Below, piece by piece: positions 8,021 to 16,828 of a stretch of DNA of 64,000 nucleotides; position 1 is the first letter of the stretch, and every line of letters starts with the position of its first letter. The translations under genes and the position numbers were made by a program. The notes below the pieces were generated by a model. The model was not told the origin of the DNA. It did no database searches and was given only the letters and a program-made list of their open reading frames with translations. Where the stretch lies: assembly GCF_030915405.1 (NCBI RefSeq), contig NZ_CP133262.1, forward strand, positions 124,001-188,000. Reading direction: 5' to 3'. Source of the stretch: Neobacillus nitrireducens (GTDB lineage: Bacteria; Bacillota; Bacilli; Bacillales; Cytobacillaceae).

Positions 8021-9556
8021 TTGAAAACGCAAATTGAACAAAATGGAATTGTTACCCTGACACCTGAAGTAGCCAATGGATTAAGTAACAGTGAAATGTG
8101 GAATGATGACCTGCGCCCAACGACACTGAAGGAACATTCCTGGAAGGGAATGAACTTTGCCACTTTATGGATAGGTATGTGTTTGTGTATTCCGTCCTAC
8201 ACGATGGCAAGTGGCTTGATTTCATTGGGAATGAATTGGTGGCAAGCCATTGGAACTATTTTTCTTGGGAATGTCATAGTCCTTATCCCTATTCTATTAA
8301 ACTCACATGCTGGTACTAAATTTGGAATTCCCTATCCAGTGTTTGCAAGATTATGGTTTGGCTCAAAAGGAGCACACATCCCAGCTTTAGCAAGAGCCAT
8401 TGTTGCGGCTGGCTGGTTCGGGATCAACACTTGGATTGGTACGGGTGCAATTGATACACTTTTATCGGCTTCATTTCCTGCTTGGAGAAACTTAAGTGGA
8501 CATACGGCTATAATATTTGCCTTGTTTTGGGGGTTAAATGTCGTCGTCGCCTATAAGGGACCTCAAGCAATGAAAGTCCTTGGCTTAATCGCCACACCGA
8601 TTGTCGGTATCGCTTCGATCATCCTTCTTATTTGGGCATATACAAATGCTGGAGGCTGGGGCCCTATCTTGGACACACCTTCAAAATTCACCACAACAGG
8701 GGCGTTTTTAAAAGTATTTTTCCCAGCATTAACAGGTGTCATTGCTTTCTGGGCAACCCTAGCCTTGAATATTCCAGACTTCTGTCGATATGCAAAAAGT
8801 CAAAAATCACAAATGCTTGCTCAAAGCTTTTCTCTTCCACTTACAATGAGTATCTTCTCCTTTATTGGAATCGCCGTCACCTCTGCAACAGTGGTGATTT
8901 TCGGAACAGCCCTTTGGGATCCAGTTCAACTGCTTGCGAAATTCCCGCCATACATTATCTTTTTGGGCACGTTGATCATTGTCATTGCATCCTTAACCAT
9001 TAATGTCGGTGCAAATATCGTTGCACCAGCCCGTGCGATTGAAAATCTAAATCCAAGACGAATTACTTTCGGACTAGGGGCGCTAATTACTGGAATCTTT
9101 GCAATCTTAATGCAGCCATGGTACATCATGGAGAACTTTGGAAATTATATTTTTGGCTGGTTGGGAACATATGGAGCGTTACTTGGACCGATTGATGGGA
9201 TTGCGATTGCAGATTACTGGCTTGTTCGCAAGCGACAAATGGCACTAAATGAACTATATGATGTAAACGGCCGGTATAGTTATACATCTGGTTTTAATAA
9301 AAATGGTGTATATGCCCTGATTATTGGTGTGGCTATTCCTGTACTTGGTCTTTTCATTCCTGGACTTCATTTTTTATGGGATAATGCGTGGACATTTGGA
9401 TTGTTTATCTCCATTATCGCCTACACCTATTTAATGAGAGGAGATAAGAGCGTACTAAAACCAGGAGAATATGAGAAAATTACAAGCTTTAAAACCTCCA
9501 CTTCTGATATTAAGACAGACGCAGTGACGGGGAATGAAACAGAGTTCTTTTATTAA
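8021..9556 (+). CDS. NCS1-family permease (cytosine/uracil/allantoin/hydantoin type)
   Basis: A 511-residue polytopic membrane transporter of the nucleobase-cation-symport-1 family, about 12 helices. Seen: N-terminal RPTTLKEHSWKGMNFATLWIG, GIPYPVFARLWFGSKGA, ARAIVAAGWFGINTWIG and GPIDGIAIADYWLVRKR, all signatures of NCS1 (PucI, YwoE, Mhp1). Substrate is a nucleobase, allantoin or hydantoin; no catabolic gene is adjacent to decide. The start is TTG: two tandem TTG codons (8018, 8021) follow AAGGGGGAAAT, and 8021 has the better spacing. The C-terminus carries a hydrophilic tail rich in Thr. Confidence 0.88.
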   Translation: MKTQIEQNGIVTLTPEVANGLSNSEMWNDDLRPTTLKEHSWKGMNFATLWIGMCLCIPSYTMASGLISLGMNWWQAIGTIFLGNVIVLIPILLNSHAGTKFGIPYPVFARLWFGSKGAHIPALARAIVAAGWFGINTWIGTGAIDTLLSASFPAWRNLSGHTAIIFALFWGLNVVVAYKGPQAMKVLGLIATPIVGIASIILLIWAYTNAGGWGPILDTPSKFTTTGAFLKVFFPALTGVIAFWATLALNIPDFCRYAKSQKSQMLAQSFSLPLTMSIFSFIGIAVTSATVVIFGTALWDPVQLLAKFPPYIIFLGTLIIVIASLTINVGANIVAPARAIENLNPRRITFGLGALITGIFAILMQPWYIMENFGNYIFGWLGTYGALLGPIDGIAIADYWLVRKRQMALNELYDVNGRYSYTSGFNKNGVYALIIGVAIPVLGLFIPGLHFLWDNAWTFGLFISIIAYTYLMRGDKSVLKPGEYEKITSFKTSTSDIKTDAVTGNETEFFY

Positions 9557-9572
9557 AATTTGATAAATAAAC

Positions 9573-9606
9573 AAAAAGCTTGGATTATTATTATTCCAAG
9601 CTTTTT
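9573..9606. terminator. Bidirectional terminator
   Basis: AAAAAGCTTGGA and TCCAAGCTTTTT form a perfect 12-bp stem with A and T tails on both sides, between the convergent permease and DUF2231 genes. Confidence 0.85.
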
Positions 9607-9624
9607 AATGTGTTAGTAAGGCGG

Positions 9625-10107
9625 TTAATCATTGGGATGGAATGCTTCTGTTTTTGGAGGATTAACATATTTGCCATCCATTTTGACGCCCACACCCTGG
9701 TCATAGACCATTTTCCCTCCAAAATATCCCACCGCAAGGATGCTAGCAGAACAGATTAAGGTAAGAAGACAATACATGACTAGAGAAATCTTATGAAATT
9801 CTTTCTTTTTAAAAATAAAGAAAGCACGGAATGCGACAACCAGAAAGGCAAGGACGGTGGCAATATCAGCCAGACTTTCGTGATATTCGAATACATTAGT
9901 ATTTCCTCTCGCATCATGCTCGGGTCCAGTGCCAATTGCTACCCAAGCACTAATAAATGCAATGGCCCACAGCCAAAAACCTCGCTTCGGTGAAAACCTT
10001 CGTTTTGTAACCATCCAAAATAAATCATAACACGTCGCAATAATGATTAAAGCAATTGGAAAATGCACCATAATAGGGTGAATATGAGAAATTAGTTCTT
10101 CAAACAT
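9625..10107 (-). CDS. DUF2231 family membrane protein
   Basis: A 160-residue membrane protein with four predicted helices and the DUF2231 opening ELISHIHPIMVHFPIALI, which carries two conserved histidines. Homologues often sit near redox or cytochrome genes and may bind heme, but the function is not established. Also seen: a GTGPEHDARG loop and a Tyr/Pro-rich tail. GAGGAGGAAAGG precedes the ATG on the minus strand. Confidence 0.82.
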   Translation of the reverse strand: MFEELISHIHPIMVHFPIALIIIATCYDLFWMVTKRRFSPKRGFWLWAIAFISAWVAIGTGPEHDARGNTNVFEYHESLADIATVLAFLVVAFRAFFIFKKKEFHKISLVMYCLLTLICSASILAVGYFGGKMVYDQGVGVKMDGKYVNPPKTEAFHPND

Positions 10108-10285
10108 TGCCTTTCCTCCTCTATTTAAAAGATGATCGATGAGTTTAAGAGACTGCTCTACTACCTAAATTTTACAATAGAAATATGAAAATTGCCTGAA
10201 AATTACAGCTAAAACCAATCTGTTTATTTTAGCGGTCACAAAAATTTCTTTTTCTTAAAAAGGACTAGAGAACTCGCTAACAGCG

Positions 10286-10338
10286 AAAAAAGTGTCAAGC
10301 ACCTTCAGGAAAATTGGATGGTGATTGACACTTTTTTT
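10286..10338. repeat. Hairpin element of the GTGTCA-GGCACC type
   Basis: AAAAAAGTGTCAAGCACC pairs with GGTGATTGACACTTTTTT (one mismatch), with U-tracts in both orientations. It sits upstream of both neighbouring genes, which diverge, so it does not end either of them. It resembles the GGTGCCTGACAC copies at 2609 and 18335 and is better read as a mobile or repeated palindrome. The remainder of 10108-10435 shows no gene. Confidence 0.55.
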
Positions 10339-10435
10339 GATTTTTATAAAATATATCCTATTAATCATTTATAATATCATTAAGGAATGTGTTAATAAGT
10401 GCAACGCAGTCAATTCTGAAAGGGGATACATTTTC

Positions 10436-12367
10436 TTGAACGAGAAATTTCTAGATTTACTAGCCCAAAAATATGATAGTGCAGAAAAAGTCGCAACAGA
10501 AATTATTAATCTCGAAGCCATCCTAAATCTACCAAAAGGAACTGAACATTTTGTCAGTGATTTACATGGAGAGTATCAAGCTTTTCAACATGTATTAAGA
10601 AATGGTTCAGGGAATGTAAAAGAGAAGATTAATGACTTGTTTCAAGATACGCTTTCTGAAAACGATAGGAATGAATTTGCCACATTAATTTATTACCCAG
10701 AAGAAAAACTGAAGTTAATAAAAAGTCATTTTGGGAATGAACTTGAATTAAACCAATGGTATACAGAAATCATTGAACGAATGTTAAAGCTCATTTCTTA
10801 CGCCTCCTCCAAATACACACGCTCTAAGTTGCGTAAAGCTTTGCCGAAACCGTTTGTGTATATTATTGAAGAGTTACTCTACAAAAAAGATGATTCCACA
10901 AATAAGGATGATTATTATTCAAAAATTGTCCAGCAGATCATCTCCTTAGCTCAGGCTGATCAACTGATCATCGGTCTTGCCTATACGACACAAAGATTAG
11001 TTGTTGACCATCTTCATGTAGTAGGAGATATTTACGACCGGGGCCCCGAGCCTGATAAAATTATCGAAACACTAATCGGTTACCATTCGGTTGATATTCA
11101 ATGGGGAAACCATGATGTCCTATGGCTGGGTGCCTTTGCGGGATCTAAGGTTTGTCTGGCAAATATTATTCGTATTTGTGCAAGATACAACAATTTGGAT
11201 ATTATTGAAGACGTATATGGAATCAATCTAAGACCATTACTTACTCTAGCGGAAAAGTACTATGAAGACAATCCAGCTTTTAGACCTAAGGTCCAGTCCG
11301 AAAAGAAACTGTCAGATTATGAACAACTGCAAATTACGAAAATTCACCAAGCAATCGCGATGATTCAATTTAAACTAGAAATCCCGATCATCAAGAGGCG
11401 CCCGTATTTTAATATGTCAGAAAGGCGGTTGCTTGAGAAAATCGATTATGAAACGAAAGAAATAACGATTTATGGGAAAACCTACCCTCTAGAAAATAGT
11501 TGCTATGCTACTGTTAATCCAATGCAGCCAGACCAATTATTAGAGGAAGAACAACAAGTGATCGAAAAATTGTTGTTTTCTGTTCAGCATTCCGAAAAGC
11601 TGGCTAGACATATGAATTTCCTTATGAAAAAGGGAAGCCTATATTTGAAATATAACGGAAACTTGTTAATTCATGGCTGTATTCCTTTAGATGAAGAAGG
11701 AAATATGGAAAAAATGACAATTGAAAACAAAACGTATGCAGGCCGTGAATTACTTGATAGGTTTGAATCTTATTTACGATATTCGTTTGAACACCCGGAA
11801 ATGACAGATGACCTTGCAACGGATATGGTTTGGTATTTATGGACTGGAGAATATTCATCCCTTTTTGGTAAAAGAGAGATGACCACCTTTGAACGGTACT
11901 TTATTAAGGAGAAGGAGACTCATAAGGAGGGAAAGAACCCTTATTATTATTTGCGTGAGAAGGAAGAAATTTGCCAAAAAATCCTGGCTGAATTTGATCT
12001 CCACCCCGAGCAGGGCCATATTATCAACGGTCATACTCCAGTAAAAGAAATTGATGGAGAGAATCCCATCAAAGCGAATGGACGAATGCTTGTCATCGAT
12101 GGCGGGTTCTCAAAACCTTATCAATCGGTTACAGGTATAGCAGGATACACCTTACTATATAATTCCTATGGTATGCAGTTGGTGGCTCATAAACAGTTTC
12201 ATTCCAAAGAAGATGTTTTAGGTGATACAACGGATGTATTATCAGTCAAAAGGTTAGTGGATAAAGAACTGGTGCGAAAAAAGGTAAGAGAAACGAATAT
12301 TGGGAAAGAACTATTACAGGAAATTTCCGTTTTGAATAGTTTGAGGGAATATCGATATATGAATTAG
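10436..12367 (+). CDS. fbp: Fructose-1,6-bisphosphatase, class III
   Basis: A 643-residue Firmicutes-type (class III) fructose-1,6-bisphosphatase, which removes the C1 phosphate in gluconeogenesis. The metallophosphoesterase motifs are visible: [35 protein letters not shown] and INGHTPVKE. It matches B. subtilis Fbp through almost its whole length, ending SLREYRYM. The start is taken as TTG 10436 behind GAAAGGGGA; the same frame is open 37 codons further upstream through the hairpin at 10286-10338, which is unlikely to be coding. It is probably monocistronic. Confidence 0.93.
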   Translation: MNEKFLDLLAQKYDSAEKVATEIINLEAILNLPKGTEHFVSDLHGEYQAFQHVLRNGSGNVKEKINDLFQDTLSENDRNEFATLIYYPEEKLKLIKSHFGNELELNQWYTEIIERMLKLISYASSKYTRSKLRKALPKPFVYIIEELLYKKDDSTNKDDYYSKIVQQIISLAQADQLIIGLAYTTQRLVVDHLHVVGDIYDRGPEPDKIIETLIGYHSVDIQWGNHDVLWLGAFAGSKVCLANIIRICARYNNLDIIEDVYGINLRPLLTLAEKYYEDNPAFRPKVQSEKKLSDYEQLQITKIHQAIAMIQFKLEIPIIKRRPYFNMSERRLLEKIDYETKEITIYGKTYPLENSCYATVNPMQPDQLLEEEQQVIEKLLFSVQHSEKLARHMNFLMKKGSLYLKYNGNLLIHGCIPLDEEGNMEKMTIENKTYAGRELLDRFESYLRYSFEHPEMTDDLATDMVWYLWTGEYSSLFGKREMTTFERYFIKEKETHKEGKNPYYYLREKEEICQKILAEFDLHPEQGHIINGHTPVKEIDGENPIKANGRMLVIDGGFSKPYQSVTGIAGYTLLYNSYGMQLVAHKQFHSKEDVLGDTTDVLSVKRLVDKELVRKKVRETNIGKELLQEISVLNSLREYRYMN

Positions 12368-12439
12368 AGCAGATTGTAGCTTTTCTCCTTTCTTTTTGTA
12401 TAAAATAAGAAAGGAAAATAAATTAGAAAAGGTGAGAAC

Positions 12440-13810
12440 ATGAGTAAATTATCCGAGTTGTTATCCAATCAACATAATCAAAATGTTGAGGAATTAAAAG
12501 AATTGCTCCGGATTCCAAGCATCAGCTCCTTATCAGATCATAAAGAGGACATTCAAAAGGCAGCTTCATGGATTGCCAACAAATTAGAAAGCATAGGACT
12601 GGAACATGTTGAAATCGTTCAAACAAAAGGGCATCCGATTATATATGCAGATTGGCTTCATCAGGAAAACGCCCCAACAGTCTTAGTATACGGCCATTAT
12701 GACGTACAGCCCGTTGATCCTTTGCATTTATGGGAAACGCCTCCATTTGAGCCAACGATTCGTGATGAAAAGATCTTTGCTAGAGGGGCAACCGACGACA
12801 AAGGGCAGACGTTCTTACATATCAAAGCAGTGGAAACATTATTGAAGGTAGAAGGGAAATTACCGGTAAACGTAAAATTCTGTATCGAAGGAGAAGAAGA
12901 AATCGGAAGTCCTCATCTGCCGCCATACTTATCTGAGAATAAAGAGAAATTAGCCTGTGATGTGGTCGTTATTTCCGATTCTGATATGTGGGACAGAGGA
13001 GTCCCAGCGATTACTTATTCCTTAAGAGGTCTGTGTGCATTAGAACTTTCCCTTAAAACCGCAAATTCTGATTTGCACTCAGGCATGTTTGGCGGAGGAG
13101 TTCAAAACGCCAACCATCTATTGGTACAGCTACTTTCGACCCTTCATGATTCAAATGGTAAAGTCAATGTTGACCATTTTTATGATGATGTCGTCGAACT
13201 TACAGAATTTGAAAAAGAACAAATTAAAGCACTAGGCTTTGATGAAGAAAAGTTGAAAAAATCGTTAGGGTTAACCGATTTAACGGGCGGGGAAACTAAC
13301 AATTTTCCTTACGCTGAGAGAATTAGTTCCCGGCCAACGCTAGAAATAAACGGCCTATGGGGCGGATTTCAGGGAGAAGGAACAAAAACGGTCATCCCGA
13401 ACGAGGCACATGCCAAAATCACCTGCCGACTAGTTCACAATCAAAACCCTGAAAAGATTCAAGGATTGATTAAAAACCATCTGGAGGAACAGGCACCAAA
13501 GGGATGCACGGTGAAAGTGTCTTTACAAGATACAGGAAATCCCTTCTTAACGCCGATCGACAGTCCGATGATTCAAAAAGCGGCCGAAGCGTATGAAACC
13601 GTTTATGGGAAAGCGCCTGTTTACAAAAGAGAAGGCGGCTCGATTCCAATTGTTTCGGACTTCAATCATTCTCTCAATGCACCAGTCGTCTTAATGGGAT
13701 TCGGTTTGCCAGATGAAAATCTTCACGCTCCAAACGAACACTTTAACCTAGAAAACTTCGATAAAGGGATCTTAACGATTTGTTCCTTTTTAGAACTTGT
13801 GAATAAGTAA
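12440..13810 (+). CDS. M20 family dipeptidase
   Basis: A 456-residue zinc peptidase of the M20 family, closest to the carnosinase/CPG2-like cytosolic dipeptidases. Metal-ligand motifs in order: VYGHYDVQP, RGATDDKGQ (shared Asp), EGEEEIGS (general base Glu plus ligand Glu), ISDSDMW, and LHAPNEHF near the C-terminus. The central lid domain, about residues 190-340, contains DLHSGMFGGGVQNA. GAAAAGGTGAGAAC precedes the ATG. Substrate is likely short dipeptides. Confidence 0.9.
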   Translation: MSKLSELLSNQHNQNVEELKELLRIPSISSLSDHKEDIQKAASWIANKLESIGLEHVEIVQTKGHPIIYADWLHQENAPTVLVYGHYDVQPVDPLHLWETPPFEPTIRDEKIFARGATDDKGQTFLHIKAVETLLKVEGKLPVNVKFCIEGEEEIGSPHLPPYLSENKEKLACDVVVISDSDMWDRGVPAITYSLRGLCALELSLKTANSDLHSGMFGGGVQNANHLLVQLLSTLHDSNGKVNVDHFYDDVVELTEFEKEQIKALGFDEEKLKKSLGLTDLTGGETNNFPYAERISSRPTLEINGLWGGFQGEGTKTVIPNEAHAKITCRLVHNQNPEKIQGLIKNHLEEQAPKGCTVKVSLQDTGNPFLTPIDSPMIQKAAEAYETVYGKAPVYKREGGSIPIVSDFNHSLNAPVVLMGFGLPDENLHAPNEHFNLENFDKGILTICSFLELVNK

Positions 13811-13873
13811 AAAAAGTGCCTGGTGTTTGAATTTGAAGCTGCGTGTGTAGTATCGTATACACGAGGTGATAGT

Positions 13874-14626
13874 ATGAACGAAACGATTCAATTATTAAAA
13901 AATCATCGCTCAGTTAGGGACTTCGATACTGAAAAAGAGGTAAGCGAAGCCCAGATCCAAGCGATTATTGAAGCGGCTATGGCTGGTCCCAATTGGATTA
14001 ATGGTCAGCAAGTGACCGTAATCGAGGTCAGGAAGCCTGAAAGGAAAGCGGCATTGGCGAAAGCGGCAGGCAACCAAAGATGGGTTGAAGAAGCTCCAGT
14101 TTTTCTTGTGTTTTGTATCGATTTTTATCGGGCGAAACTGGCAGCTGATAAAAATGGTACGGGGTTTAAAATCATCGAGGACTTAGAAGCCATTATAGTC
14201 GGTTCAACCGATGTAGGAATCGCTCTGGGAAGTGCAGTGATAGCGGCTGAATCAATGGGACTCGGGATCGTTCCAATCGGAGGATTACGGAGAAATCCCC
14301 AAACCTTTGTGGATCTATTGAATCTTCCGGAATATGTTTTCCCAGTCTCTGGTCTGGTCGTCGGATATCCAAAATCTATCCCCGCTCAAAAACCAAGGCT
14401 GCCAATCAAGGCAACCCTCCAGAAAGAACAGTATGATGCGAAAATTCAAAAGGAAATCATGGACCAATACGATCAAACAATATCATCCTATATGTCTGAA
14501 CGGACGAGCGGACAAGATACCAGCGACTGGTCAAGTAAGATTGCTCAATTTTATGATACAGGCTTTGCCCAATACGCAAAAAATTCCAGTCCTACAGTAA
14601 AAAATCAGAGGTTTCGATATAAGTAA
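13874..14626 (+). CDS. FMN nitroreductase, NfrA-like NAD(P)H oxidoreductase
   Basis: A 250-residue flavin oxidoreductase of the NfrA/FRP group that reduces nitroaromatics, quinones or FMN with NAD(P)H. Seen: LLKNHRSVRDFDTEKEVS at the N-terminus (FMN phosphate binding), AGPNWINGQQ, a GIALGSAVIAAESMGLGIVPI core and PIGGLRRNP. ACGAGGTGATAGT precedes ATG 13874; a longer frame from 13823 has no ribosome site. The C-terminal 50 residues form the extended helix that wraps the partner subunit in this family. Confidence 0.87.
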   Translation: MNETIQLLKNHRSVRDFDTEKEVSEAQIQAIIEAAMAGPNWINGQQVTVIEVRKPERKAALAKAAGNQRWVEEAPVFLVFCIDFYRAKLAADKNGTGFKIIEDLEAIIVGSTDVGIALGSAVIAAESMGLGIVPIGGLRRNPQTFVDLLNLPEYVFPVSGLVVGYPKSIPAQKPRLPIKATLQKEQYDAKIQKEIMDQYDQTISSYMSERTSGQDTSDWSSKIAQFYDTGFAQYAKNSSPTVKNQRFRYK

Positions 14627-14686
14627 ATATTCATATCTTAACTTAGAGCCCAAAATATATTTTTTTAAATGTTGGGAGGGGATTTG

Positions 14687-15235
14687 GTGATTATCAATCC
14701 ACAAGATTTTAATGTTAAAGATTTAACCTATACTATTAGAACTGCTACTACTAATGACGCAAAAAATTTGTCTGAAATAAGATTACAGATTGATGGAGAA
14801 ACCGAAAATATGGACAGAGAAAAGGGAGAGGACTTCATAGACCCAACAGGATTTGAAAAAATAATTGAAATTGATACGAACCATCAAAGAAACCTATTTT
14901 TAGTTGCTGAAACGTATGGTAAGATCATCGGTTATACAAGATGTGTAGGCAATGATTTAAAAAGATTCTTACATAAAGCTGAATTTGGATTAGGTGTTTT
15001 GAAAGATTTCTGGGGATATGGAATTGGAAAAAATCTTATGAAAGAAACAATTTCCTGGGCTGATGTTAACGGTATTAAAAAAATAGTATTATATGTTCTT
15101 GAAACAAATGAACGAGGCATTGAACTGTATAAAAGACTTGGTTTTGAAATAGAAGGTTTATTGAAAAAAGATAGAATCCTCTCAGATGGAAAATACTATA
15201 ACACTTATATGATGGCAAGATATAATGAGTCTTAA
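14687..15235 (+). CDS. GNAT family N-acetyltransferase
   Basis: A 182-residue acetyl-CoA-dependent GNAT enzyme. Seen: an N-terminal YTIRTATTNDAKNLSEIR strand-helix, the acetyl-CoA pyrophosphate loop in KDFWGYGIGKNLMKET, and LYVLETNERGIELYKRLGFE followed by EGLLKKDRI, a pattern shared with RimI/SpeG-like and peptide or amine acetylases. GTG 14687 is preferred because GGGAGGGG lies five bases before it; ATG 14669 would place that site inside the gene. The region is more AT-rich than the preceding genes, which may hint at separate acquisition. Confidence 0.85.
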   Translation: MIINPQDFNVKDLTYTIRTATTNDAKNLSEIRLQIDGETENMDREKGEDFIDPTGFEKIIEIDTNHQRNLFLVAETYGKIIGYTRCVGNDLKRFLHKAEFGLGVLKDFWGYGIGKNLMKETISWADVNGIKKIVLYVLETNERGIELYKRLGFEIEGLLKKDRILSDGKYYNTYMMARYNES

Positions 15236-15577
15236 GAGAAGAAGGTTTTGACTAAATCGTAAAAATTCATATATCTTAACTCAAAAAAGAGCAATGGAGA
15301 AGTTTAATAAGCCGTTCTCTTTTGGAGTGCCCGCATAGGAAAAGGCATATATAAAACAAGTATAAAAGCAGTGGATTTCTCACCAGAAATCACACTGCTT
15401 TTAGCATTTTAATGAGTAATTATATGGTAAAATTGTAAAAAAGCTTATTGTATTAATGGGGCAGATTTGTTTAAGAAGAAAATAAAATAAAAAAACACGA
15501 ATATTATATTTAGGCTTGCTTGGCTTAGCTTACTGATTTTCAACAAATAGGCGTATTCCCACCAGATGGAGGTAAAA
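15236..15577. other. 342-bp intergenic region
   Basis: It contains two hairpins: a weak one at about 15287-15324 (AAAAGAG...CTCTTTT) that could end the GNAT transcript, and the stronger one at 15364-15410. No ORF with a ribosome site was found. Confidence 0.4.
15364..15410 (+). terminator. Terminator-like hairpin
   Basis: AAAAGCAGTGGATTTCT pairs with AGAAATCACACTGCTTTT apart from one bulged A, followed by TAGCATTTT. Confidence 0.65.
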
Positions 15578-16483
15578 ATGGCATCTATTGTTTACACAGT
15601 AATATTACTTGTTAGTTTCTTATTTTTAGTGTGGAAAAAGGACGATACAGAATCTTATTTTCCGTTAAAAATAATTGGATACTTTGTATTAGGTTCATTT
15701 GCATTTAATTTCAATCAAATTTCACTTCCACTTGGGTTTATAGCGTATCTGTTGTTTTTTCGACCCAAATTAAATGTACATGTAAAAAGAATAGCTGCTA
15801 TCTTAGGTGTTCTTGCATTTATACTTATCCATTGGATTTTACCATCTGCCATTAATGAATGGGAAAGTCGCCCAATATTCATCGAACATGAACTTGGTTC
15901 AGTATATACGATGAACTTTCAAAATGAATATGAACTGATTAAGCAAGAATTAAATCTAGAGAACAACAGTTTGAGGCTTGAGGATTTTGAAGTGGACTAT
16001 GTTGAAGATGGTAGAATTACAGACTTAAGATGGCAACTACTAGTGCAAAATGGCAATAGCTATAATCTCTATCAAATTCAATATGATGTTAGTAAGAGTA
16101 GGTATCGAGTTATGTATAGGCAGCTTGATACATGGCTCCAATACAATCGGTTAATTGATACTGACCATTTCTTTGAAATTCTTAATGTACTTAATATTAA
16201 AGATATTACTCATGTTAAGAATGACTTTTCTTCCTATGTTATACAAAGTTCAGGGGAACGGGTCAATTATGCAATAGAAAATCAAACTCATTTTATTGTA
16301 TCAAATGGAAAAATACAATTATTAGATGTTGAGCAGCTACCAGTTGAAGCTTATTATATTTCAACCTTTGCGATGGAGAAAACAGGAGAAGAAAGAGATA
16401 AAAAAGGAAATATCACACAAGAAAGCTTCGAAGGTAACGAAGCCTCTGATTATCTATTTGATGTAAAGTTTGGTGAGAAATAA
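15578..16483 (+). CDS. Membrane protein of unknown function
   Basis: I do not recognise the family. The 301-residue protein has three to four N-terminal transmembrane helices (about residues 3-20, 29-65 and 72-95) and a roughly 200-residue soluble domain rich in aromatic and acidic residues, with repeated Tyr-containing beta-strand-like segments. The membrane part resembles CcdC-like or DUF1453-like helices, but this is not certain. GGAGGT stands 4 bases before ATG 15578; an in-frame ATG at 15566 overlaps that site. It is preceded by hairpins and followed by the 16552 repeat, so it is a single gene. Confidence 0.75.
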   Translation: MASIVYTVILLVSFLFLVWKKDDTESYFPLKIIGYFVLGSFAFNFNQISLPLGFIAYLLFFRPKLNVHVKRIAAILGVLAFILIHWILPSAINEWESRPIFIEHELGSVYTMNFQNEYELIKQELNLENNSLRLEDFEVDYVEDGRITDLRWQLLVQNGNSYNLYQIQYDVSKSRYRVMYRQLDTWLQYNRLIDTDHFFEILNVLNIKDITHVKNDFSSYVIQSSGERVNYAIENQTHFIVSNGKIQLLDVEQLPVEAYYISTFAMEKTGEERDKKGNITQESFEGNEASDYLFDVKFGEK

Positions 16484-16551
16484 AATTATAGTAGATAATC
16501 TATTAAGCTAAATTTCAACTAACTAAGTGTTCATTAAAAAGCACCAATTTT

Positions 16552-16603
16552 GGGGTCAGTCCCCCGATGCGTTAAAGCTTTAGTTTAACGGGGGATTGAC
16601 CCC
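16552..16603. repeat. Palindromic intergenic repeat, copy 1
   Basis: GGGGTCAGTCCCCCG and CGGGGGATTGACCCC form long complementary arms around a TTAAAGCTTTAG core. A related copy lies at 23159-23207. The element is about 52 bp with internal symmetry and could end transcription from either side. Confidence 0.75.
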
Positions 16604-16633
16604 GTATTATGGTAGTGCTATTTTACTATTTTT

Positions 16634-16663
16634 TTGACAAAATAAGTTTATTTTCAATATATT
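16634..16663 (+). promoter_or_regulatory. Candidate sigma-A promoter of the subtilase
   Basis: TTGACA and TATATT are separated by 18 bases. They lie 166 bases before the subtilase start and just after the palindromic repeat. This is inferred from sequence only. The surrounding 345-bp interval holds no gene. Confidence 0.35.
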
Positions 16664-16828
16664 GGATTTTTATAGTTTGATTATTAATCTTTTTTACAAT
16701 GATACTACAAAATTAGCTAATCTCTTCAGAAGCATGTCGTTTTGAAGCGAGAAGTATCTATTTTCTTTCAAATATAATCAACCTAAAATTAGAATGTTAA
16801 GAAAAATTAATAGGGGAGGTTTTTATTC

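Noticed and set aside
12386..12417. Hairpin between fbp and the dipeptidase as a terminator
   Set aside because: TCCTTTCTT/AAGAAAGGA pairs, but no U-tract follows on the plus strand and the stem is A/T-rich and weak.
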